Shown: piece by piece, positions 1 to 5,223 of the stretch | How positions within the stretch are numbered: the stretch's first letter is position 1 | Layout of the letters: each line of letters opens with the position of its first letter | Origin: Candidatus Limimorpha equi | GTDB taxonomy: Bacteria; Bacteroidota; Bacteroidia; Bacteroidales; F082 | Length of the DNA: 6,170 bases | Direction of reading: 5' to 3' | Assembly (NCBI GenBank): GCA_018065885.1 | Contig: JAGHSL010000187.1 | Coordinates: 1 to 6,170, forward strand | Program-made: the position numbers and the translations under genes | Notes under the pieces: generated by a model | Told to the model about the DNA's origin: nothing | Database searches by the model: none | Seen by the model: the letters and a program-made list of their open reading frames with translations, nothing else

Positions 1-609
1 GCCTTCCGCCAGATGCGCCGCCGCCATTACTTCATATTGGCTGCCGTGGTGGCCGTGCTGATGGCCGTCGCCTTTGCATTCCACTATTTTGCACCTGCCA
101 ATACGAAAGTCAATATTCAGGAAGACAGTGTTTTCCGTATGGAAAACTTGCCTTTCGACAAGGGAGAAATCATTTGCCAATATGGCAATCATCAGCCGCA
201 CAGCTACACCCTTACTGGCGACAGCCCGAGCATCGTTTTGGACGAAGTGAGCCGCTCCGACAAAAACATCCACATTGTTTTCAAGGCTGATGGCTATCAA
301 AGTATCGATACGACTGTCAAAGTGAAACGCAACATCAATCTGAACATAAAGCGCAACAACGATTTGGGACTGATTTTCGGCACCATTATTGATGCCGAAA
401 CCGCTTTGCCGGTAGCCAATGCCAAAATCACCATACAAGACATTCAAACCACAACAGATTCGCTGGGGCGGTTCTCAATAGAAATCCCTTTTGAAAAACA
501 ATCTGAAATACAGCAGATTCTGGTATCAAAAACTGGCTATCAAAATTGGACTGGGATATTTCGTCCTTCGCAGATACAGCCTTGGAACATCGCCTTAGAG
601 CGGTTTTAG
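1..609 (+). CDS. Membrane-anchored protein with carboxypeptidase-regulatory-like domain, 3' part of a gene
   Basis: The reading frame is open from base 1 to the stop at 607-609. An ATG at 13 exists, but the frame runs through it (Ala-Phe-Arg-Gln before it), so this is probably the C-terminal part of a longer protein that begins outside the window. Numbering from that Met, a basic stretch (RRRH) is followed by one hydrophobic membrane segment at about 6-26. Residues 31-115 are beta-rich; the part around 85-113 (IHIVFKADGYQS, then alternating Val/Lys) resembles a PEGA-type surface domain. Residues 119-158 fit the CarboxypepD_reg-like fold: GTIIDAET, then LPVANAKITI, then TTDSLGRFSI. The protein ends at residue 198 with no further domain. 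Known relatives of such folds are extracytoplasmic beta-sandwiches used for binding or structure. The missing N-terminal part could be a cytoplasmic signalling or enzymatic domain, but that is a guess. If the ATG at 13 is the real start, this is a 198-residue single-pass anchored protein. Confidence 0.72.
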   Translation, partial: AFRQMRRRHYFILAAVVAVLMAVAFAFHYFAPANTKVNIQEDSVFRMENLPFDKGEIICQYGNHQPHSYTLTGDSPSIVLDEVSRSDKNIHIVFKADGYQSIDTTVKVKRNINLNIKRNNDLGLIFGTIIDAETALPVANAKITIQDIQTTTDSLGRFSIEIPFEKQSEIQQILVSKTGYQNWTGIFRPSQIQPWNIALERF

Positions 610-621
610 ATGCCCGTCAAT

Positions 622-657
622 GCACACGCTGTCGCTGATGCGCTTGCTGCTGACGAA
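622..657 (-). pseudogene. Relic of the 3' end of a DUF6266-like gene
   Basis: These 36 bases match the 3' part of the complete DUF6266-like gene at 3569-3610. There is one substitution and one 6-base gap, which keeps the frame. Read on the minus strand the relic gives FVSSKRISDSVC, against FVNSKRNRISDSVC in the complete gene. No stop follows in frame at the expected place and no 5' part of the gene is present, so it cannot be functional. The homology ends at 657, and the repeat and promoter block of the first ATPase begins at 658-659. The junction is therefore sharp and suggests insertion or recombination. It is short, so convergence on a common protein motif cannot be fully excluded. Confidence 0.5.
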
Positions 658-658
658 T

Positions 659-732
659 CGCGCCAAATTCACAAATGAAATAAAAAAAAAACTGCACCTA
701 TATCATTTATTATTACTACATTTGCCGCATAA
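659..732 (+). repeat. Upstream repeat block, copy A (before the DUF234-type ATPase)
   Basis: This 74-bp block recurs at 2169-2240 with four substitutions and a 2-base length change in an A tract (ten A here, eight there). It is made of one 23-bp unit with core AAATTCACAAATGAAAT (659-681), the A tract (682-691), a spaced dyad (671-682 with 699-710, two mismatches) and the promoter -7 box (717-724). Homology ends just after the box, at GCCGCATAA. The downstream sequences and the two driven genes are unrelated at the DNA level, so the block behaves as a separate module. Confidence 0.85.
717..724 (+). promoter_or_regulatory. Bacteroides-type -7 box for the first ATPase gene
   Basis: TACATTTG matches TAnnTTTG, the -7 consensus of the Bacteroidetes primary sigma factor. 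The same position in the second block reads TACTTTTG. No good TTTG is seen at -33; the expected spot near 692-698 reads CTGCACC. The promoter may therefore be weak or need an activator. The start of transcription would fall near 731, giving a leader of about 75 bases before the ATG at 808. Confidence 0.6.
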
Positions 733-739
733 AAAATAA

Positions 740-770
740 TGCAACAACGGTTACAGTAACACAAGTTGCA
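740..770. promoter_or_regulatory. Symmetric dyad in the leader of the first ATPase gene
   Basis: Two nested inverted pairs share one centre at base 755. The inner pair is GTTAC (750-754) and GTAAC (756-760). The outer pair is TGCAAC (740-745) and GTTGCA (765-770). Each side has four unpaired bases between inner and outer arm. The inner arms are only one base apart, so a full RNA hairpin is unlikely. The exact symmetry fits a protein-binding site for a dimer or tetramer better. It lies downstream of the promoter, where a bound protein would block transcription. The second ATPase gene has nothing like it. Confidence 0.45.
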
Positions 771-807
771 ATAATTCAAGCATCATAAAAACTTAAACAT
801 CAACAAA

Positions 808-2115
808 ATGAAGTTCTACGACAGGGAAAAGGAATCAGCAGCACTTGCAAGAATCGAATCCATTTCCAAGGATTTTGCACAGATGACCGTCATAACGGGC
901 AGACGGCGCATAGGCAAGACTGCCTTGATAAAGCATTATCCGAAAAGCATACCTTTCGTCTATTTTTTCGTTGGACGCAAAAGCGAGGCCATGCTCTGTC
1001 AGGAACTTGCGGAAATCATAAGCGAAACACTTGATGAGGAATTGGGCGATTTCACTTCTTTTTCAAAACTGTTTGCCGCCATCATGTCAATCTCCAAAAG
1101 GAAGAATTTTACTTTGGTTTTCGATGAGTTTCAGAACATTAGCGGCACAAATCCTTCATTTTTCAGCGACATGCAGAACATTTGGGACAGCCGAAAAGAC
1201 GAAAGTCACATCAACCTCATTTTGTGTGGCTCCATTTATTCCATGATGCGCAAGATATTCGACGACAGGCACGAACCCCTTTTCGGAAGAGCGACCAACA
1301 AATTAAAGATTGAGCCATTCTCAATCAGCACTTTAAAAGACATCCTTTCAGAATACAATCCCGATTTCAGGCCCGACGACTTGTTGGCATTCTACATGAT
1401 TAGCGGCGGCGTAGCGAAATATGTCGAGCAATTGGTCATGCAATCCGCTTTTACAAATGAAAAGATTTTGGATGCCGTTACGCAAACCGGCTCCTATTTC
1501 ATCGACGAAGGCCGCGATGTGCTATCCGAGGAATTTGGCAAGGAATACAGCAATTACTTTTCGGTCATGGCGGCCATTGCCAGCGGAAAAACCACGCGAG
1601 GCGAAATCACAAGCCACATCGGACTGGAATCGGGCGGCTACTTAGACAAACTGGAAAAAGAATACAATCTGGTTTCGCGGCAGAGGCCTTATCTGCAAGG
1701 CGAAAACACGAGGAATGTCCGTTATTTCATTAACGATAATTTCCTGAATTTCTGGTTCCGTTTCATTTACAAGTACCGCAGTGCCATTGAAATCGGGAAT
1801 TTCGGTTATGTACGCGACAAAATTTCAGCCGATTATGAAACCTATTCAGGATTCATTTTGGAACGTTATTTCAGGCAATTCTACAAGGAAACCGGCTTTT
1901 ACAGCACAGTCTCAAACTATTGGAACAGAAGCGGAAAAGACGAAATCGACTTGATTGCTGTCAATCAAAACGAAAAGCAAATAGTCATCGCCGAGTGCAA
2001 ACGGAACCCACAGCGAATTGATATTGATATTCTGAAAGAAAAATCGAATGCCATTCTGAACGCCCACAAAAAATGGAGCACGCAATTCATCGGGCTTTCG
2101 TTAGACGACATGTAA
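808..2115 (+). CDS. ATPase of the ATPase_2/DUF234 type with C-terminal nuclease-like domain
   Basis: The 435-residue protein has a P-loop ATPase core. Walker A is GRRRIGKT (31-38), Walker B is TLVFDE (102-107), a sensor-1 strand is LILCGS (137-142), and LFGR (158-161) is followed by the PFS segment usual in this family. Residues about 250-300 look like a winged helix (AAIASGKTTRGEITSHIG). The C-terminal part (about 310-420) fits DUF234, a PD-(D/E)XK-like fold: Glu352 in the first helix, Asp381 in DEIDLIA, and Glu396-x-Lys398 in IAECKR. All four key residues are present, so nuclease activity is possible but unproven. Such proteins are common, often in many copies, in Bacteroidetes and archaea; their job is not established. 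The ATG at 808 follows an A-rich leader (CATCAACAAA) without Shine-Dalgarno sequence, normal for the phylum. The gene has its own promoter block and is more AT-rich than the DUF6266-like gene further right, which suggests a separate origin. Confidence 0.9.
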   Translation: MKFYDREKESAALARIESISKDFAQMTVITGRRRIGKTALIKHYPKSIPFVYFFVGRKSEAMLCQELAEIISETLDEELGDFTSFSKLFAAIMSISKRKNFTLVFDEFQNISGTNPSFFSDMQNIWDSRKDESHINLILCGSIYSMMRKIFDDRHEPLFGRATNKLKIEPFSISTLKDILSEYNPDFRPDDLLAFYMISGGVAKYVEQLVMQSAFTNEKILDAVTQTGSYFIDEGRDVLSEEFGKEYSNYFSVMAAIASGKTTRGEITSHIGLESGGYLDKLEKEYNLVSRQRPYLQGENTRNVRYFINDNFLNFWFRFIYKYRSAIEIGNFGYVRDKISADYETYSGFILERYFRQFYKETGFYSTVSNYWNRSGKDEIDLIAVNQNEKQIVIAECKRNPQRIDIDILKEKSNAILNAHKKWSTQFIGLSLDDM

Positions 2116-2122
2116 CCTAAAC

Positions 2123-2191
2123 GACGCCAAATTCACAAATGAAATCGCGCCAAATTCACAAATGAAATCGCGCCAAATTCATAAATGAAAT
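2123..2191 (+). repeat. Three tandem 23-bp units upstream of the second ATPase gene
   Basis: Units lie at 2123-2145, 2146-2168 and 2169-2191. All contain AAATTC-A-C/T-AAATGAAAT preceded by CGCGCC; the first unit differs at its two leading bases and the third has T for C in the core. A single copy of the same unit is at 659-681, before the first ATPase. There are no spacers, so this is not a CRISPR array. The array starts 8 bp after the stop of the first ATPase and ends where the A tract and promoter begin. It is probably an iterated regulatory or recombination site. Confidence 0.85.
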
Positions 2192-2240
2192 AAAAAAAAC
2201 TGTACCTATTTCATTTATTATTACTACTTTTGCCGCATAA
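2169..2240 (+). repeat. Upstream repeat block, copy B (before the AAA_14 ATPase)
   Basis: This is the second copy of the block at 659-732. It contains the third 23-bp unit, an eight-A tract, a perfect spaced inverted repeat (ATAAATGAAATA at 2181-2192 and its complement at 2207-2218, 14 bases between) and the -7 box at 2225-2232. The right arm of the dyad ends 6 bases before the -7 box, inside the -33/-7 spacer, which is a classical position for a repressor. In copy A the same dyad has two mismatches. Confidence 0.85.
2225..2232 (+). promoter_or_regulatory. Bacteroides-type -7 box for the second ATPase gene
   Basis: TACTTTTG fits TAnnTTTG exactly and is 23 bases before the ATG at 2256, so the leader would be under 20 bases. 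As in copy A, no clear TTTG is visible at -33. The second ATPase is thus probably transcribed on its own and not only by readthrough from the first. Confidence 0.6.
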
Positions 2241-2255
2241 TCAAGAATTGAGAAA

Positions 2256-3539
2256 ATGAACACAAACAAGGAATACAGAAAACGCGTTTCAGACCAATTG
2301 CTAAAAGACCAATTAGAAGCAGCAGGAGGTGTGTTGATACAAGGTGCAAAATGGTGCGGAAAGACGACTACCGCCCTCCAGCAAGCACGGAGCGTCATCT
2401 ACATGAACGACCCGATGAAAAGCGCCAACTACAAGCATCTGGCAGAGACAAACATCTCACTTTTGCTGGAAGGCGATACACCTCTCTTGATTGACGAATG
2501 GCAACTGACGCCTCAACTGTGGGATGCTGCCCGCTACACCATCGACCAGCGAGGCATGACGGGGCAATTCATCTTCACAGGTTCGGCCGTTCCTGCCGAC
2601 AGGAGCAGAATCACCCACACTGGCACCGGTCGGTTTGCGTGGGTTACGATGCGCCCCATGTCGTTATGGGAATCGTCAGAAAGCAACGGGGGCATCAGCC
2701 TTGCGTCCCTTTTCAATGGCGAGACGCAAGATTGCCGCGCCCCTGGTTACGACCTGAAGCATATTGCTTTCCTAACCTGCCGGGGAGGTTGGCCTGCCGC
2801 TCTGGACTTGAGCGAAAAAGCCTCGCTCAGACAAGCCTACAATTACATTGATGCCGTTTCAGAACAAGAAATATCCGATGTAGATGGCACACGACGCGAC
2901 GCTGCATTGACCAAACGCTTGCTTAGAAGCTACGCCCGCCACCAAGGAACACAAGCTTCCGTGGCCTCAATCCTAAACGACATTCTGACCAACGAAAACG
3001 GTTCCACGACGGAAACGACCATCACTTCCTACCTGAAAGCCTTGGAAAAGATTTTTGTCATAGAGAACATGCCCGCCTGGAACCCTAACCTGCGGAGCAA
3101 AGCCGCCATTCGCACCAGCGACACCCGTTATTTCGTCGATCCGAGCGTTGCCGCAGCTGCTTTGCGCCTGGGGCCGTCCGACCTTATAGCAGACCTGAAT
3201 ACATTCGGCTTGCTTTTTGAGACCTTAGCGGCACGCGACCTTCGTGTATATGCCGATGCCCTGGACGGAGACGTATTCCACTATCGCGACAAGAACGGAC
3301 TGGAATGCGATGCCGTGCTGCACCTTCGCAACGGACATTACGGGCTGATAGAAGTGAAAATCGGCGGCGAGAAATGGATCGAGCAAGGCGCAGAGAATCT
3401 GATTTCGCTCTCAAATATAATCAACACCGAGAAGATGTATGAGCCGAGTTTCATGATGGTCCTGACAGCCGTCGGTGATTTTGCTTACCGACGCAAAGAC
3501 GGCATTTATGTCGTGCCCATCACCTGCCTAAAACCTTAG
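2256..3539 (+). CDS. AAA_14/DUF4143 ATPase with C-terminal nuclease-like domain
   Basis: The 427-residue protein has the usual length and layout of the AAA_14 plus DUF4143 family. Walker A is GAKWCGKT (30-37), Walker B is LLIDEW (77-82), the sensor strand is FIFTGSA (105-111), and HTGTGR (121-126) supplies the family arginine. MRPMSLWESSESNGGISL (132-149) is a very typical family signature. The DUF4143 part (about 200-427) ends in a PD-(D/E)XK-like core: Glu322, Asp352 in GLECDAV, and Glu366-x-Lys368 in LIEVK. All residues are intact. Function is not established for the family; ATP-driven DNA handling is inferred from the two domains. The ATG at 2256 is 23 bases after the -7 box. The gene shares its upstream block with the previous ATPase, although the two proteins belong to different families. 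Its stop (3537-3539) overlaps that of the opposing gene. Confidence 0.93.
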   Translation: MNTNKEYRKRVSDQLLKDQLEAAGGVLIQGAKWCGKTTTALQQARSVIYMNDPMKSANYKHLAETNISLLLEGDTPLLIDEWQLTPQLWDAARYTIDQRGMTGQFIFTGSAVPADRSRITHTGTGRFAWVTMRPMSLWESSESNGGISLASLFNGETQDCRAPGYDLKHIAFLTCRGGWPAALDLSEKASLRQAYNYIDAVSEQEISDVDGTRRDAALTKRLLRSYARHQGTQASVASILNDILTNENGSTTETTITSYLKALEKIFVIENMPAWNPNLRSKAAIRTSDTRYFVDPSVAAAALRLGPSDLIADLNTFGLLFETLAARDLRVYADALDGDVFHYRDKNGLECDAVLHLRNGHYGLIEVKIGGEKWIEQGAENLISLSNIINTEKMYEPSFMMVLTAVGDFAYRRKDGIYVVPITCLKP

Positions 3540-4159
3540 CAGCCACGCCCTAACGATTCGCACCTCACGCACACGCTGTCGCTGATGCGGTTGCGCTTGC
3601 TGTTGACGAAGGCGAGATAGAGGTAGAAGCCCTCAGAGATGGCGTTCATCAGCAGGGTGCATTGAGTGTCGCTTCGCACGACGGTGTTCAGCTCGTGCCC
3701 CTCGTAGTGGCCACTCAGGGGTTCGTAGAGCAAGCAGACGAGATGGTCGTCATCGCGCGACAAGGGTGTCGCCGTGTTGTCGCTCCAGGTGATGCGCAAG
3801 GTCTTGCCACACACCGCTACGCCGGTCATTTCGGGCGGCGTCAGACTCCCGTGACAGACGCGGGCACGGCAAGGCTGCATGACGTTGCCGGCATCGAAGG
3901 CCCCGCTCAGGAGCCACGATACCAAGGCGTTGTAGCAATTGCGTCGCCCCTCCTGCTCCACATAGAGCGTCTTCAGGAAAGGATAGACTGGGGCGATGAA
4001 ACGCTGGACGGCTTCCATTTTGGCAAGCTGTTGCTGTTGCGCCGGAGTCGGGTGAGACTTGCCGCGCGCAGGACGTGAGCGGAGATAGGTGCCGTTCTTA
4101 CCTCTTACCGCTACTACGGGACCGATGAGTCCGAAGATTTCGTGTTCGTTGATAATCAT
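3536..4159 (-). CDS. DUF6266-like protein of unknown function
   Basis: From the ATG at 4159 the product has 207 residues. The N-terminal part shows GPVVAVRGKNGTYLRSRP (13-30) and TPAQQQQLAKM (38-48). These fit the pattern of the DUF6266 family, whose members have a G-x-V-G-x-V-x-G and R-x-x-P region followed by a T-x-x-Q helix. The C-terminal half has the beta-rich repeat of the family: LRITWSDN, then an Asp, a Gly and an Arg at fixed distances, then FYLYLAFVNSKRNRISDS. No signal peptide or membrane segment is seen. The frame can be extended 9 codons to a TTG, but an ATG after an A-rich leader is more likely. The function of the family is unknown; it is found mainly in Bacteroidetes, often in several copies. 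The gene is visibly GC-richer than the first ATPase and converges on the second with overlapping stops. Confidence 0.72.
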   Translation of the reverse strand: MIINEHEIFGLIGPVVAVRGKNGTYLRSRPARGKSHPTPAQQQQLAKMEAVQRFIAPVYPFLKTLYVEQEGRRNCYNALVSWLLSGAFDAGNVMQPCRARVCHGSLTPPEMTGVAVCGKTLRITWSDNTATPLSRDDDHLVCLLYEPLSGHYEGHELNTVVRSDTQCTLLMNAISEGFYLYLAFVNSKRNRISDSVCVRCESLGRGC

Positions 4160-4192
4160 GATGATAGTGTTTTTTTTGAGAAACAAATCTGA

Positions 4193-4225
4193 AATAAATC
4201 TTTAATAAATCTTTAATAAATCTTT
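4193..4225. repeat. 11-bp tandem repeat (three units) upstream of the DUF6266-like gene
   Basis: AATAAATCTTT is repeated three times without mismatch (4193-4203, 4204-4214, 4215-4225). It lies 34 bases upstream of the ATG at 4159, on the far side of a weak -7-like box (CAGATTTG on the minus strand, 4184-4191, one mismatch to TAnnTTTG). The 11-bp period puts each unit on nearly the same face of the helix, as in an upstream element that bends DNA or binds a protein. Slippage at such a repeat could alter promoter strength. Confidence 0.75.
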
Positions 4226-4334
4226 TTTCCCTTCCGACATCCCCCTAATCGGGGAGTATCGGTCCGCATCTTCGATGCCATTGGCTGCTACCGGCGCCGT
4301 GTTTGGGGCGTGGTCTTGTATTGCCTGATGTTGC

Positions 4335-4363
4335 GCTCGTCCAATCGCCTTGATTGGACGAGC
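4335..4363. repeat. 12-bp perfect inverted repeat with 5-base loop
   Basis: GCTCGTCCAATC (4335-4346) pairs perfectly with 4352-4363 around the loop GCCTT. It is about 57 bases past the stop of the minus-strand ORF at 4420. No run of T follows on either strand, so it is not a typical intrinsic terminator. It could still act as an RNA 3'-end stabiliser. Its right arm overlaps the first unit of the 11-bp array at 4356-4399. Confidence 0.7.
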
Positions 4364-4399
4364 TACGGACGAAGTATGGACAAGCATTGGACGAAGTAG
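4356..4399. repeat. Four degenerate 11-bp tandem units
   Basis: Units start at 4356, 4367, 4378 and 4389 and read GGACGAGCTAC, GGACGAAGTAT, GGACAAGCATT and GGACGAAGTAG. The period is not a multiple of three and the array lies outside the recognisable genes. Coding constraint is therefore an unlikely explanation. The role is unknown. Confidence 0.65.
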
Positions 4400-4419
4400 G
4401 GAGCGGGTGGCAACCGGAG

Positions 4420-4728
4420 TCAGAGGAAAAGCTGGCCGAGCAGGCAGCTTTCGCTGCGGCTGTGTTCGTGTTCGTCGATGAAGACGGCTTCGACATCATA
4501 GCGGCCTCTCAACTCACTGGGGAGATGATAGATGAACTTCCTGTCGCAACGCGCAGACAGGCTGTGGATGACTTTTGACTCTCCCGTTGACGATTGGGTG
4601 AGTTTGCAGGCGAAGAGATCGCGAGCTGAGGCGTTGCCGGCCTGGCTGTTGTCGTCCCAGCGGATGATGAGACGGTCGCGGTCCAAGGTGAGGATGGGGT
4701 TGCACAAGGGTGCGAGATTGGTTTTCAT
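4420..4728 (-). CDS. Short DUF6266-like ORF, C-terminal domain only (possible gene relic)
   Basis: The 102-residue product aligns with the C-terminal half of the DUF6266-like protein next door. LDRDRLIIRWDDN corresponds to CGKTLRITWSDN. A shared Asp, Gly and Arg follow at similar spacing, then RGYDV-like and S-x-S positions near the end (GRYDVEAVFIDEHEHSRSES). About 110 residues of the normal N-terminal part, including the glycine-rich and T-x-x-Q region, are absent. Even so, it has an ATG at 4728 and a consensus promoter 30 bases upstream, so it may be expressed. Either a deletion fused a promoter and start to the C-terminal domain, leaving a relic, or this is a stand-alone domain protein. 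The frame has no internal stop. The full-length paralogue follows in the same direction, about 260 bases downstream. Confidence 0.55.
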   Translation of the reverse strand: MKTNLAPLCNPILTLDRDRLIIRWDDNSQAGNASARDLFACKLTQSSTGESKVIHSLSARCDRKFIYHLPSELRGRYDVEAVFIDEHEHSRSESCLLGQLFL

Positions 4729-4757
4729 AAGCGTTGAATTTAAGGATTTTTACTGTG

Positions 4758-4788
4758 CAAAGATACACAACAAAACGCTGTTTGTCAA
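4758..4788 (-). promoter_or_regulatory. Consensus Bacteroides promoter for the short DUF6266-like ORF
   Basis: On the minus strand, TATCTTTG (4758-4765) matches TAnnTTTG fully. TTGA (4785-4788, in ACTTGACA) stands at the -33 position with a 19-base spacer, within the known 19-21 base range. Transcription would begin near 4750 and give a leader of about 22 bases before the ATG at 4728. This is the best promoter in the window. Confidence 0.7.
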
Positions 4789-4789
4789 G

Positions 4790-5054
4790 TGTTTGCAACC
4801 AATTTTCGGAGCGCATTGGGGTGCATTTCAAGGCAAAAGAAACGGAATGGGGCTTATGCCTGTCGACTCCACAAAAAAATTTGCATCTATATACTTTTAG
4901 ACCCAAACAGCGAAAATATTTCGTGATAAATAAATGAAATGGCTGTAGTATAATATATGACTGATTTTTCTAAGATATAGAAATAATGATATAAGTATCA
5001 CATTTACAAACATCTACAAAAATAATGCAAATAACGCTAATAATTCATTTTTAT
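4790..5054. other. AT-rich intergenic region without recognisable gene
   Basis: No reading frame here resembles a protein, and no tRNA, rRNA or known RNA motif is seen. From about 4870 the sequence is strongly AT-rich. A stretch at 4930-4940 equals part of the 23-bp repeat core (ATAAATGAAAT), but in such AT-rich DNA this can be chance. Confidence 0.5.
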
Positions 5055-5092
5055 CAACTTTTGTCTTGACACAAAAGTTGCAAAAAGTCAAG
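5055..5092. repeat. Inverted repeat with a competing second stem
   Basis: CAACTTTTGT (5055-5064) pairs perfectly with ACAAAAGTTG (5071-5080) around the loop CTTGAC (5065-5070). The loop itself is complementary to GTCAAG at 5087-5092, so two mutually exclusive hairpins are possible. A sequence of this kind (ACTTTTGTCTTGACACAAAA) recurs, as far as I recall, between genes in many Bacteroidetes genomes, which suggests a dispersed intergenic repeat. I could not verify this here. Confidence 0.65.
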
Positions 5093-5223
5093 GGCAGGAC
5101 AATCGGCCCAACGCACAGTCTGCCTAAGAACTTGATCTTCAAATATCATGTCATAAACGCAGATATATGAAAATCAAGTTCTTAGTCAGCCTTTTTTGCG
5201 GACGCTGCCCCGCCGTCCTGCCC
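5092..5223. repeat. Nested palindromic element, MITE- or REP-like
   Basis: The outer arms GGGCAGGAC (5092-5100) and GTCCTGCCC (5215-5223) are perfect complements. Inside, CTAAGAACTTGAT (5124-5136) and its complement (5173-5185) form 13 bp. After one mismatch they extend by 4 bp (5138-5141 with 5168-5171), leaving a 26-base loop. Outer and inner pairs are nearly concentric (centres 5157.5 and 5154.5). No ORF is present. The layout fits a small non-coding mobile or regulatory palindrome. A run of six T (5192-5197) follows the inner stem on the plus strand but at some distance. Confidence 0.6.

Noticed and set aside
2123..2191. CRISPR-like array of 23-bp repeats
   Set aside because: The units are directly joined without spacers and only three are present; no cas genes are visible.
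3662..4078. Plus-strand 138-codon ORF
   Set aside because: It lies wholly inside the DUF6266-like gene on the other strand, which has family signatures; its own product has none.
4160..4186. Longer N-terminus of the DUF6266-like protein from a TTG at 4186
   Set aside because: The extra nine residues come from an A/T-rich leader and do not fit the family; the ATG at 4159 is a better start.
4354..4578. Plus-strand ORF beginning in the 11-bp array
   Set aside because: It mostly mirrors the minus-strand DUF6266-like ORF, has no promoter or recognisable domain, and starts within the repeat.
4930..4940. Further copy of the 23-bp repeat core
   Set aside because: Only 11 bases match in very AT-rich DNA, without the CGCGCC part or promoter block.
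5124..5197. Intrinsic terminator (inner stem plus T run)
   Set aside because: The T run starts 6 bases after the stem, the stem is AT-rich with a 26-base loop, and no gene ends nearby on the plus strand.
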